Origin: [Clostridium] hylemonae DSM 15053
GTDB lineage: Bacteria; Bacillota; Clostridia; Lachnospirales; Lachnospiraceae
Direction of reading: 5' to 3'
DNA: 64,000 nucleotides
Assembly (NCBI RefSeq): GCF_008281175.1
Contig: NZ_CP036524.1
Location: 2,232,001 to 2,296,000 of the forward strand
Part shown: piece by piece, positions 35,140 to 43,772 of the stretch
How the letters are laid out: the number at the start of each line of letters is the position of its first letter
Position numbering within the stretch: the stretch's first letter is position 1
Notes under the pieces: generated by a model
Database searches by the model: none
What the model saw: the letters and a program-made list of their open reading frames with translations, nothing else
Told to the model about the DNA's origin: nothing
Made by a program: the position numbers and the translations under genes

Positions 35140-37074
35140 CTATTGCGCCGCCTCTGTCTCTATGACGAACTTCGTATTTCCTTCCATACCGTCCCGGATA
35201 CCGCCGAACGACCTGTAGTTCTGTCCGAGCGTCATCATGGCATTGATCCTGGAGGTCACTCCTTCAATATCACCTTTGAATACTTCTGTCAGCTTATCGA
35301 TGCCGTCCGCCTTGAACTCCGCCATTCCATCCGCCAGTGTTCCTGCTCCGTCTGCCAGCTGTCCAACGCCAGCCCCCATCTGGCTGCTGCCCTCTTTCAA
35401 CTTGGAGGTGCCGGTGATGAGCAGGCTGCTCTTTTCATTTAAGGCCGCCGCCCCCTGCTGGAGGGCTGCCGCCCCGTTGTACAGATCCGTCGTCCCGTTT
35501 ACGAGGTCGCTGCCTCCGGCGCTGAGGTCGCCGAGACCAGACTGGAGCGCAGCGGTGCCCTCCCTTAGCTTTGCGATCCCTGCCTGAAGGGAACCGGCTC
35601 CATTTGCCAATGCGCTGACGGTCTGTTTGACCGTGTCCATACTTCCCAGCTGACCGTTCACTTTATCTGCCATATTAGTCTTTATGGCGCTTTTGTATCC
35701 TGCCGCAAGGTCGGCCGTAAAGGCAGCCTGATCTGATATCAGATCCCTGGCGTCCGCCGGCAGCTGATTTACAGCCTCCTGTGCCAGCGCGTTTGCAAGC
35801 TGTTCCACCTGACCGTCGCTTATCCCTGTCGCGGATGCGCTTTGTAATTCGTTGTTCAGCTTCGTTAATCCTCCGCTCAGATTATTTATTCCTGCAGTGG
35901 CCCCGTCCTTCGGCTTATCGAACCCCGCCATCAGCGCGTCGGCTCCTGCTTTGGCGTCATTGATCCCCTGCCGGGCCTTTGCCGCTCCGTTTTTGAGCTT
36001 TGCCGCTCCGGCGGCCACCTCACTGCTTCCTCCTGCCAGCTGGCTTACGCCGCCTGCATAAGCGTTGACTCCGTCGGCCAGTTCATTGACGCCGTTTTTT
36101 AAGTCGCCTGTCTTACTGTTCAGCGTATTCACTCCGTCGGCCAATGTACTGCTCCCATCCTTCAGCTGCTCCGCAGCGCCGGACAGTTCGTCAATAGAAT
36201 CTCCGAAGCTTTCAAAATCATTGACATCGCTGAGGCCGAACTTATCCAGCAGATCAGAAGATACGACTGTGATCGTCGTCCCTGCGGACGCTTTTTTGAC
36301 ATCCGCTGTGATCGTCACACTCTCAGGTATCTTTACATCCACATCCTGGAGGCCGAGATTTTCCGTAAGACCCGGGAACCCGAGTCCAAGTACGATATCT
36401 TTATCTGCGTCGGATACTATTTTTCCGCTGTCAACCGTGACATTTTTATATTCATCCGTCGGCAGCATCAGCGCGGTCACCATCGTGAACGGAGTGTACA
36501 TCTCTACGTCTTTGCCGTCCACCTGTACGGTCTGTCTGGAATGGTTCTTATAGTCAATGTGTATCGTAAGCTTACCGGACTTCCCTTTCAGCTTTTCCGC
36601 CGGTATTTTCTTTCCGTCCAGCTTATACGTTATATTTACTTCCACCGGCAGGGCTTCCTCCGATTTACCCTGATAGTATATATCGTTTCCTTCTGCCTCC
36701 CATATGACACTTTCTTTGCCCTTCTGGGAAAATGTCTCGTCGCCTTTTACATTTTTAATGTCTTTCAGACCGGAGATATCCTCAAAGGAGCCGCTGCCCG
36801 GGTTCTTGAGCCATTCGCTCACCGTCGTGTCCGTGGCCTTTCCGGAAGCGTCCGCTTTCACATATACGGTCTCGTCTTTATACACGCCGTCTGTCTTCGT
36901 GTCTGTATCTCCGAGCGCTTCCGCTGCCGCCTCCTTAAGTGTCTCTACATCCTTATCCGCCGCTTTGACATCCGCCGCGGCCATATTGTGCCAGCAGGAG
37001 ACGCCTGCCATGGAGACAGCCAGCACAAGAGCCATACTTCCTGCCATGATCTTATTCTTTCTACTCTTTCTCAT
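35140..37074 (-). CDS. Secreted Pip/YhgE-like repeat protein paired with an MMPL transporter
   Basis: The 644-residue protein has a signal peptide (residues 1-36, hydrophobic core MALVLAVSMAGV). A beta-rich domain follows to about 270, then a long helical region with 11-residue repeats such as LADGVNTLNSKTGDLKNGVNELADGVNAYAGGVSQLAGG, as in the YhgE/Pip and ESX-associated families. Unlike YhgE, it has no C-terminal membrane helices. It begins 17 bases after the MMPL gene and is probably its extracytoplasmic partner. The operon seems controlled by the divergent TetR gene. Confidence 0.85.
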   Translation of the reverse strand: MRKSRKNKIMAGSMALVLAVSMAGVSCWHNMAAADVKAADKDVETLKEAAAEALGDTDTKTDGVYKDETVYVKADASGKATDTTVSEWLKNPGSGSFEDISGLKDIKNVKGDETFSQKGKESVIWEAEGNDIYYQGKSEEALPVEVNITYKLDGKKIPAEKLKGKSGKLTIHIDYKNHSRQTVQVDGKDVEMYTPFTMVTALMLPTDEYKNVTVDSGKIVSDADKDIVLGLGFPGLTENLGLQDVDVKIPESVTITADVKKASAGTTITVVSSDLLDKFGLSDVNDFESFGDSIDELSGAAEQLKDGSSTLADGVNTLNSKTGDLKNGVNELADGVNAYAGGVSQLAGGSSEVAAGAAKLKNGAAKARQGINDAKAGADALMAGFDKPKDGATAGINNLSGGLTKLNNELQSASATGISDGQVEQLANALAQEAVNQLPADARDLISDQAAFTADLAAGYKSAIKTNMADKVNGQLGSMDTVKQTVSALANGAGSLQAGIAKLREGTAALQSGLGDLSAGGSDLVNGTTDLYNGAAALQQGAAALNEKSSLLITGTSKLKEGSSQMGAGVGQLADGAGTLADGMAEFKADGIDKLTEVFKGDIEGVTSRINAMMTLGQNYRSFGGIRDGMEGNTKFVIETEAAQ

Positions 37075-37091
37075 TATAGATACCTCCCTGA

Positions 37092-39173
37092 TTATTCTGC
37101 CTCTTCCGGCAGGAATCCTTTACTTGTTTTACAGATCAGTTTGTCAAATACCATGAACATCGCCGGCAGTACGCAGATGACGACGACTGTACTGATGATC
37201 GCTCCCCGGGACAACAGTGTGCAGAGCGAACTGATCATATCGATCTTGGAGTACAGTCCCACGCCGAACGTGGCGGCAAAGAAGCTGACGCCGCTGATCA
37301 GGATCGACTTCATGGACGACTGGTGGGCCAGGCTGATCGCCTCTTCCTTGGAGCGGCCGCGGCTTCGTTCCCTCTGGTAACGGCTCGTCATCAGTATGGC
37401 ATAGTCCACTGTGGAGCCAAGCTGTACTGTTCCGATCACGATGCTCGCCACGAACGGAAGCTCTGTCCCTGTATAGAACGGGACCGCCATATTGACGCAG
37501 ATGGCAAACTCGATGATCGCCACGAGTATCACCGGCAGTGATACGGACTTAAATACAATACAGATGATAATAAAGATCGCAATGACAGAGATCACATTTA
37601 CATTTCTCATATCGCTGTCCGCTATCACCGTCAGATCCTTTGTCAGCGGCGCCTCCCCGATCACCATGGATTCCTTGTTATAACTCTTTACTATTTTATC
37701 GATCGATTTCACCTGTTCGTTCACCTCATCGGTTGCGGTCTTGTAATCCGAACAGATAAACTGTATCTCATAATTGTCACTTTGAAGCTTTGATTTTACG
37801 GCCGGCGGTATAAAATCTTCCGGCACGGACGGGCCGATCACAGACTCCATGCCGATGGCCCACTTCACGCCGTCCACAGCTTCAATCTGCTCCATCATCT
37901 TTGCTTTTTCCTTCTGGTCCATCTCATCATTTTTCAGCATGACCATATATACGTTGTTCATGTGAAAATCTTCATCCAGCTTTTTATTGGCGACCGAACT
38001 TTTCAGAGTGTCCGGAAGCCCCTTATCGATATTGTAATATACGTCGGTGTGCGCATTGCCGTAGATGGCCGGTATGAGCAGGATGAGAAAGGCTGCCAGC
38101 CATACTTTGTTGTGCCGCGTAATAAACGCGGACAGCCTGCCAAGGTCCGGCAGGATCGGTTTATGCGTCGTCCTGTCGATCCATTTGTCAAATGTAAGCA
38201 CAAGGGCGGGCAGCAGCGTCACACAGCACACGACTCCAATGGCCACACCTTTTGCCATTACGATCCCGATATTTGTTCCCAGCTTAAATGTCATGAAGCA
38301 AAGCGCCACAAATCCGGCAATGGTCGTCACAGAACTTCCGACCACCGACTTGAAGGTGTTGGAAATGGCATGTGCCATGGCACGGTTCCGCTCTCCCGGG
38401 AATCTCTTTTTATTTTCCTCATAACTGTTCAGCAGGAAGATGGAATAATCCAGCGTCACCCCAAGCTGAAGCACCGCGGCAAGCGCCTTTGTAATGTATG
38501 ACACATCGGACAGGAACATATTCGTTCCCATATTATAAAGAATGGCGATACCGATGCTGAGCATAAATATGAACGGCGTTATCCACGAATCCATCGTAAG
38601 CGAAAGGATGATCAGACATAGTATGACCGCGATCAGCACGTATATCGGCATCTCACTGAGCGCCAGAGACTTGATGTCCGTAACGACGCCCGACATGCCG
38701 CTCACGAAACAGTGCTTCGCGCTGATCTTCCGAAGCTGCGTCACCGCGTCCATCGTCTCATCCGAAGAAGTCGTATTGTCAAACAGCGCCACGAGCATGG
38801 TAGAGTCTCCGTTTTTGAACACCTTTTCGTACTTGGACGGGATCATCTCCATCGGAACGCTGATATCCATGAGGTCGTCATACCAGATGACATCCGCCAC
38901 ATGGTCCACTGATTTCATCTCTTCCTTCAGCGCCACTACATCCTTTTCATCCATCCCCTCCACGATGACCATGGAAAAGGCTCCCATCCCGAATTCGTCC
39001 ACCAGGGTGTCCTGCCCTTTTACGGTCTCAAGACTGCCCGGAAGATAGCTGAGTACGTCATAGTTGATCCTCGTCATATTCATTCCGATGATAGACGGAA
39101 TGATCAGAAGTAATCCCAGAACCAAAATGATATTCTTATGTTTTGCGATCCATTTACCGATTTTCACCATCAT
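37092..39173 (-). CDS. MMPL/RND-family transporter
   Basis: The 693-residue polytopic protein has twelve helices in two halves, each with a large extracytoplasmic loop after helix 1. It is typical of MMPL transporters that export lipids or hydrophobic drugs by proton exchange. Conserved RND motifs include VTLDYSIFLLNSYEENKKR and STVDYAILMTSRYQRERSRGRSKEEA, each with the Asp-Tyr pair of the proton relay. I chose the ATG at 39173, with GGGAGGATG upstream; an ATG one codon later is possible. It is the first gene of a two-gene operon with the secreted repeat protein. Confidence 0.92.
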   Translation of the reverse strand: MMVKIGKWIAKHKNIILVLGLLLIIPSIIGMNMTRINYDVLSYLPGSLETVKGQDTLVDEFGMGAFSMVIVEGMDEKDVVALKEEMKSVDHVADVIWYDDLMDISVPMEMIPSKYEKVFKNGDSTMLVALFDNTTSSDETMDAVTQLRKISAKHCFVSGMSGVVTDIKSLALSEMPIYVLIAVILCLIILSLTMDSWITPFIFMLSIGIAILYNMGTNMFLSDVSYITKALAAVLQLGVTLDYSIFLLNSYEENKKRFPGERNRAMAHAISNTFKSVVGSSVTTIAGFVALCFMTFKLGTNIGIVMAKGVAIGVVCCVTLLPALVLTFDKWIDRTTHKPILPDLGRLSAFITRHNKVWLAAFLILLIPAIYGNAHTDVYYNIDKGLPDTLKSSVANKKLDEDFHMNNVYMVMLKNDEMDQKEKAKMMEQIEAVDGVKWAIGMESVIGPSVPEDFIPPAVKSKLQSDNYEIQFICSDYKTATDEVNEQVKSIDKIVKSYNKESMVIGEAPLTKDLTVIADSDMRNVNVISVIAIFIIICIVFKSVSLPVILVAIIEFAICVNMAVPFYTGTELPFVASIVIGTVQLGSTVDYAILMTSRYQRERSRGRSKEEAISLAHQSSMKSILISGVSFFAATFGVGLYSKIDMISSLCTLLSRGAIISTVVVICVLPAMFMVFDKLICKTSKGFLPEEAE

Positions 39174-39203
39174 GTTGTTTTCATCCTCCCGTCCGCGCAA
39201 TAA

Positions 39204-39282
39204 TGACCATTAGTCATTTAACTCAGTTGACACTATACACCAAAAATGACCATTAGTCAATACTTATTTTGACTTTTGGTCA
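39204..39282. promoter_or_regulatory. Three TetR operator copies
   Basis: The 13-bp site TGACCATTAGTCA occurs twice (39204-39216 and 39247-39259). A related inverted copy, TGACTTTTGGTCA, is at 39270-39282. All share TGAC, five bases, GTCA. They overlap both divergent promoters and are the expected binding sites of the adjacent TetR protein. Confidence 0.85.
39232..39260 (-). promoter_or_regulatory. Promoter of the MMPL operon
   Basis: On the minus strand TTGACT (39260-39255), a 17-base spacer and TATAGT (39237-39232). The -35 lies in the second operator, and the first operator covers the initial transcribed bases. Confidence 0.85.
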
Positions 39283-39297
39283 TTTTTCTGTTATACT
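39269..39297 (+). promoter_or_regulatory. Promoter of tetR
   Basis: TTGACT (39269-39274), a 17-base spacer and TATACT (39292-39297). The third operator overlaps the -35, which implies autorepression. Confidence 0.85.
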
Positions 39298-39368
39298 ATG
39301 TGAAACTACTGAAAATTGTGAACGGAACAAGTACATTTAATAGTTATGCGGAGCAGGGAGAGCGTATT

Positions 39369-39968
39369 ATGGGTAAAGTCGACGAGAATAAAAAGAAGAA
39401 AAAAGAAGCATTGTTTAACACTGCTTACGAGTTGTTTGTCACAAAGGGGATCAACGGGACTTCCATATCAGATATCGTGGAAAAAGCCGGTGTGGCTAAA
39501 GGTACGTTTTATCTTTATTTTAAAGACAAGTATGATGTGAAAAATAAGCTCATAGCCCACAAGACCCACGAACTCTTTACAAAAGCAGGAGCAGCGATGG
39601 AGGAAGCCGGTGTGGCAGGGCTTGAAGAACAGCTCATATTTATTATTGACCATATTGTAAATGAGCTGGTGGACAACAAGGCGCTCCTCAACTTTATATC
39701 CAAAAATCTTGTCATGGGCGCCCTCCGCTCGGCGCTGCTCACCGGGGAGAGCTCCGACGCCGTATTCTACGATAAGTATATGATGCTGCTTGAGAACGAT
39801 TCCCACACTTACACGGACGAGGACGTAATGCTGTTCACTATCGTGGAACTGGCAGGATCTACCTGTTACAATTCCATCTTGTTTGAAGAGCCGCTTCCCA
39901 TCGGACAGTATAAGCCGTTTCTGTACCGGACCGTGCGGCTCATCATTCAGAGCCACCGGACCACATAA
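39369..39968 (+). CDS. TetR-family repressor of the MMPL operon
   Basis: The 199-residue regulator begins MGKVDENKKKKKEALFNTAYELF, followed by the HTH TSISDIVEKAGVAKGTFYLYFKDKYDV (about 31-57). A ligand-binding helical domain follows. I chose the ATG at 39369, with GGGAGAG upstream; the frame runs back to 39276 through the promoter, which cannot be coding. Three matching operators lie in the shared upstream region. The ligand is probably a hydrophobic compound exported by the MMPL protein. Confidence 0.92.
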   Translation: MGKVDENKKKKKEALFNTAYELFVTKGINGTSISDIVEKAGVAKGTFYLYFKDKYDVKNKLIAHKTHELFTKAGAAMEEAGVAGLEEQLIFIIDHIVNELVDNKALLNFISKNLVMGALRSALLTGESSDAVFYDKYMMLLENDSHTYTDEDVMLFTIVELAGSTCYNSILFEEPLPIGQYKPFLYRTVRLIIQSHRTT

Positions 39969-39977
39969 GAGAAGAAA

Positions 39978-40013
39978 AGGGGACGCTGCTTTCATGATAA
40001 AGCACAGTCCCCT
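39978..40013. terminator. GGGGAC-type hairpin between convergent tetR and ilvE
   Basis: AGGGGAC (39978-39984) pairs with GTCCCCT (40007-40013), and inner TGCTTT pairs with AAAGCA. It lacks a T-run. It carries the motif of the dispersed repeat family and may act as a bidirectional terminator. Confidence 0.6.
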
Positions 40014-40021
40014 GTCCCGTT

Positions 40022-41047
40022 CTAACAGATCTGGCAAATCCACCCTTCGGGCGCTTCGATCTGTCCCATCTGGATCCCCGTCAATGTGTCATACAGTTTC
40101 TTTGTAATTGGTCCCATCTCGTCCATTCCGCTTTGGAAGCAGATATCTCTGCCGTGGTCAACGACTTTTCCTACCGGTGAGATCACGGCCGCTGTTCCGC
40201 AGAGCCCGCATTCTGCAAAGTCTTTCACCTCGTCGAGATATACTTCTCTTTCTTCCACTTCAAGCCCCAGATACTTCTCCGCCACATATAAGAGCGAACG
40301 CCTTGTGATCGACGGAAGGATCGTGTCAGACTTCGGTGTTACGACTTTATTGTCCTTTGTCACAAATATAAAATTAGCTCCTCCGGTCTCTTCCACCTTT
40401 GTCCTTGTGGCAGCATCGAGATACATATTTTCGTCGTAACCTTCTTCATGCGCGCTCATGATCGCATGAAGGCTCATGGCATAGTTAAGGCCTGCCTTGA
40501 TATGTCCTGTCCCGTGCGGCGCCGCCCTGTCAAAGTCGCACACGCGGATCGTGATCGGCTTTGCTCCCCCTTTGAAATACGGTCCGACCGGGGTAGAAAA
40601 AACCCGGAACTGATATTCGTCGGCCGGTTTTACTCCAATGACCGGGTTGGAGCCGAACATATACGGTCTGATATACAGCGTAGCGCCTGAGCCGTATGGA
40701 GGCACATAAGCGGCATTGGCCTCCACGACCTGCTTCACCGCCTCCACAAACCGGTCTTCCGGAAATGCCGGCATTTCCAGTCTCCTGGCGGAATCGACCA
40801 TCCGCTTTGCGTTCAGATCCGGGCGGAAGGTGACGATGTGTCCGTCTTCTGTCGTATAGGCTTTCATCCCTTCAAAGATCGTCTGCGCGTACTGGAGAAC
40901 TCCGGCGCACTCATTTATGACCACATTGGCGTCGGAAGTCAGCGTACCTTCATCCCACGCCCCGTCTTTGTAGTTGGAAACGTATCTTTTTTCTGTCGGG
41001 ATATATCCAAATCCCAGATTAGACCAGTCAATATTTTTCTTATCCAT
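40022..41047 (-). CDS. ilvE: Branched-chain amino acid aminotransferase
   Basis: This PLP enzyme of fold type IV interconverts Leu, Ile and Val with their 2-ketoacids. The 341 residues match the longer BCAT II group. PLP Lys184 lies in GHIKAGLNYAMS, with TIFEGMKAY and FRPDLNAKRM near the start and ECGLCGTAAVISPVG near the end. I chose the ATG at 41047, with GGAGG upstream. It has its own promoter and follows the ilvBN operon on the same strand. Confidence 0.95.
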   Translation of the reverse strand: MDKKNIDWSNLGFGYIPTEKRYVSNYKDGAWDEGTLTSDANVVINECAGVLQYAQTIFEGMKAYTTEDGHIVTFRPDLNAKRMVDSARRLEMPAFPEDRFVEAVKQVVEANAAYVPPYGSGATLYIRPYMFGSNPVIGVKPADEYQFRVFSTPVGPYFKGGAKPITIRVCDFDRAAPHGTGHIKAGLNYAMSLHAIMSAHEEGYDENMYLDAATRTKVEETGGANFIFVTKDNKVVTPKSDTILPSITRRSLLYVAEKYLGLEVEEREVYLDEVKDFAECGLCGTAAVISPVGKVVDHGRDICFQSGMDEMGPITKKLYDTLTGIQMGQIEAPEGWICQIC

Positions 41048-41094
41048 GTTTTCATTCCTCCGTACTGACAAAACTACTGTTTTTCTCTTTACTA

Positions 41095-41123
41095 ATTATA
41101 ATACTGCGCCGCTCAAAATTCAA
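41095..41123 (-). promoter_or_regulatory. ilvE promoter
   Basis: On the minus strand TTGAAT (41123-41118), a 17-base spacer and a perfect TATAAT (41100-41095). A 12-bp palindrome AGAGTGCACTCT (41123-41134) touches the -35 and might be an operator or the end of the ilvBN transcript. Confidence 0.75.
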
Positions 41124-41154
41124 GAGTGCACTCTGTTTTTGCATCTGTATATTG

Positions 41155-41670
41155 CTATCTCTCCATCATGCTGATGGATTCTATCCCGACACTTCCGCCT
41201 CTCACGACTTCTATGCTCTGGAACTCCTCTTTCATCAGTTTGATGACCGCGTCGTTCTTTGTGGCCGTCTGGACGAATTCCAGGAGCAGACTGTCTTTGC
41301 CGTAATCGATGACCTTTGCCTTGAATGTCTCCGCGATCTGAAACAGTTCTACCTTGTCTTCCGGCGTACATTTCCTCACCTTCACATACAGGATCTCCTT
41401 CATTCTTACAAAGATATCTGTGAAGTCTATGACCTTTATAACTTCCACGAGCCGGTTCAGCTGCTTTTTGATCTGTTCAAATGTCTCGTCGTCGCTGACC
41501 GTCGCTATTGTCATTCTGGAGACAGTCGGGTCTTCCGTCGTACCCACGGTGAGACTGTCCATATTATAGGATTTTCCGGAAAACAGCCCGGAAATTTTCG
41601 AGAGAACACCTACCTGATTCTCCACATATAGCGATATCCATCTTTTCTTCATACCAGTTCCATTACTCAT
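41155..41670 (-). CDS. ilvN: Acetolactate synthase small (regulatory) subunit
   Basis: This 171-residue regulatory subunit gives the synthase activity and valine feedback. An N-terminal ACT domain (about 10-85) begins WISLYVENQVGVLSKISGLFSGKSYNMDSLTVG. The C-terminal ALS_ss_C domain includes KVELFQIAETFKAKVIDYGKDSLLLEF. It starts 15 bases after ilvB ends and shares its T-box control. AAGGAGAGAGG precedes the ATG. Confidence 0.94.
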   Translation of the reverse strand: MSNGTGMKKRWISLYVENQVGVLSKISGLFSGKSYNMDSLTVGTTEDPTVSRMTIATVSDDETFEQIKKQLNRLVEVIKVIDFTDIFVRMKEILYVKVRKCTPEDKVELFQIAETFKAKVIDYGKDSLLLEFVQTATKNDAVIKLMKEEFQSIEVVRGGSVGIESISMMER

Positions 41671-41685
41671 CGTCCTCTCTCCTTT

Positions 41686-43407
41686 CTAACAGTCCAGAAT
41701 CATATCTTCCAGCGTCCCGCCCGGCTGTATCATCGGGTATACCAGGTCTTCCGGGTCTATGGTAAATTCTATGATCACCGGTGTCTTCGTGCTCTTCTTA
41801 GCCTCTTCAAACGCAGCTTCTATCTCTTCCTTCTTCGTCACGCGGATCCCTTTTGCCCCGTAGCTTTCTGCAAGCTTTATAAAGTCGGGCGTATATTCCG
41901 GGCATGCCACCTCCCCGCATTTTCCTCTGCAGGCCGCGCCTGCCCGCAGGCATGTCATGGAATACCGCTTTCCGTAGAAGAGCTTCTGCCACTGCCGCAC
42001 CATACCGAGATTATTGTTGTTAAAGATGCAGGAGATGATCGGCAGTTCTTCCAGTACCGCCGTCGCCAGTTCCTGTATGTTCATCTGCATGCCGCCGTCG
42101 CCTGATATGGAGATGACCGGAATGTCCGGATTGCCTATCTTGGCGCCGATCGCTCCCGGCAGTCCGTATCCCATCGTTCCAAGACCTCCGGACATAAGCA
42201 GGCGTTTCTTCTGCGTCAGTTCCACAAACTGTGCCGCAAACATCTGGTGCTGCCCTACGTCCGTCACTATAATGGCCTCGTCAAACATCTCATTCATCTT
42301 CTCTATAATATCCTGTGGCGTCATGATCGGCTTCTGCTTCATCGTCATCGGATGACTGCTCTTCCACTCGTTTACTTCGTCCAGCCATTCCTTTGTGCCG
42401 CACTCCGTCACATATTCCAGCATACGCTCGACAGCCTCTTTCGCATCCGCTACGATCGGCACGTCTACCTGCACGTTTCTGGATATGGCCGCCGTATCGA
42501 TGTCAATATGTACGATCTGCGCGTGAGGAGCAAAGGAATGGAGCTTCCCGGTGATGCGGTCGTTAAAGCGGGTGCCGATGGAAAACAGAAGGTCGCATTC
42601 ATTGACCGACATGTTCGCCGCATACGCGCCGTGCATCCCGACATTCCCCACATAGAGCGGATGATCCGTCGGTATGGCGCCCCGCCCCATGACCGTCGTG
42701 ATGACCGGTACATTCGTCTTCTCGGCCAGCTCGGTGAATGCTTCGTTTGCCCGGGCGATATTGATGCCGCCCCCGGCCAGAAAAACAGGACGCTTCGCTT
42801 TCCCGAGCATCTTGATCGCCCGCTTCAGCTGTCCGATATGCACATGTGTGTTCGGCTTGTAGCCGCGGATATTCACCTCTTGTGGGTATTCTGCCGGGCC
42901 GAGTTCCTCCATCACATCCTTCGGCAGGTCTACCAGTACCGGGCCGGGTCTTCCGGTGCGCGCGATGTAAAACGCCTCTTTGATTATGCGCCCCAGGTCT
43001 TCCCTGTCCCGCACTGTGATTCCGTATTTTGTGATGCTTCTCGTGATGCCGACAATGTCTACTTCCTGAAATGCGTCATTTCCGATGAGATGTCTTGCCA
43101 CCTGTCCGGTAAAGCATACGAGCGGCACACTGTCATAGTTGGCCGTTGCAAGTCCGGTTACGAGATTCGTCGCCCCCGGTCCGCTTGTGACAAGGCAGAC
43201 ACCGACTTTACCGGTGGACCGCGCATATGCGTCGGCCTCGTGGACGAGCGCCACTTCCTGTCTCGGCAGGATGACCTTCGTATAATCCTGTTTATACAAC
43301 TCATCGCTGATGTCGATCGTACACGCCCCCGGGTATCCGAACAGGGTATCTACGCCTTCTTCTCTCAGCGCCTTTACCAATAATTTGTTTCCACTGATTC
43401 TCTTCAT
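41686..43407 (-). CDS. ilvB: Acetolactate synthase large (catalytic) subunit
   Basis: This TPP- and FAD-dependent enzyme condenses two pyruvates, or pyruvate with 2-ketobutyrate, in the first common step of Val/Leu/Ile synthesis. The 573 residues contain catalytic Glu51 in LPRQEVALVHEADAYARS, and TPP motif GDGGMQMNIQELATAVLEELPIISCIFNNNNLG. A Cys-rich insert (CLRAGAACRGKCGEVACPEY, near 485-504) is longer than in many homologues and could bind a metal, but this is inference. AAGGAGG precedes the ATG. Expression is under a T-box. Confidence 0.96.
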   Translation of the reverse strand: MKRISGNKLLVKALREEGVDTLFGYPGACTIDISDELYKQDYTKVILPRQEVALVHEADAYARSTGKVGVCLVTSGPGATNLVTGLATANYDSVPLVCFTGQVARHLIGNDAFQEVDIVGITRSITKYGITVRDREDLGRIIKEAFYIARTGRPGPVLVDLPKDVMEELGPAEYPQEVNIRGYKPNTHVHIGQLKRAIKMLGKAKRPVFLAGGGINIARANEAFTELAEKTNVPVITTVMGRGAIPTDHPLYVGNVGMHGAYAANMSVNECDLLFSIGTRFNDRITGKLHSFAPHAQIVHIDIDTAAISRNVQVDVPIVADAKEAVERMLEYVTECGTKEWLDEVNEWKSSHPMTMKQKPIMTPQDIIEKMNEMFDEAIIVTDVGQHQMFAAQFVELTQKKRLLMSGGLGTMGYGLPGAIGAKIGNPDIPVISISGDGGMQMNIQELATAVLEELPIISCIFNNNNLGMVRQWQKLFYGKRYSMTCLRAGAACRGKCGEVACPEYTPDFIKLAESYGAKGIRVTKKEEIEAAFEEAKKSTKTPVIIEFTIDPEDLVYPMIQPGGTLEDMILDC

Positions 43408-43432
43408 AATCTACCTCCTTAATCTCCCGGAC

Positions 43433-43736
43433 GAAAAAGAAACGCCCTAAGCCGTCCGGCTTAGGGCGAATATTACATCCGTGTTACCACCTAATTTCAG
43501 AGAACTGCGCTCTCTGCACTCAGCCAATACAGGAGACGTTTCTCTCATCTCCGATATTGTTCCCTGTTAACGCTGGGAATGCGTTGAAGTCTACTGAGAC
43601 ATCTTATTGTGTCCTTTCGGTTCACTGCTCAAAGGCTACTTCCATAATTCCGTCACGAAGATTCTCACCGGCCATCTTCTCTCTTTGCATCAGGGGATCA
43701 TGTACTCCTCCTTGTCATAGCATTTCTCAGATAATT
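43433..43736 (-). ncRNA. T-box leader of ilvBN (specifier probably Val GUA)
   Basis: The conserved T-box AGGTGGTAACACGG is at 43492-43479. The terminator GCCCTAAGCC/GGCTTAGGGC (43444-43467), with a T-rich tail, follows it. Stem I elements are seen upstream: GGTGAGAATC and the basal CAAAG/CTTTGAGC. In the specifier region the sequence GGAAGTAGCCTTTGAGC places GTA (Val) at the expected spot. Uncharged tRNA-Val would then cause antitermination. Reading the specifier by eye is less sure than the T-box itself. This element fills the gene-free region 43408-43768. Confidence 0.92.
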
Positions 43737-43742
43737 AATGTT

Positions 43743-43772
43743 ATTATAGTAGATTTGCCTCACAGATGTCAA
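43743..43772 (-). promoter_or_regulatory. ilvBN promoter
   Basis: On the minus strand TTGACA (43772-43767), an 18-base spacer and TATAAT (43748-43743). The -35 overlaps the stop codon of the upstream glycosyltransferase gene. Confidence 0.88.

Noticed and set aside
42247-43383. A 378-codon frame antisense to ilvB
   Set aside because: It is a shadow of a well-conserved gene, with no ribosome site and no recognisable protein. Similar long antisense frames over rarA (23019-24131), hemZ (59998-60936) and relA (61392-62477) were dropped for the same reason.
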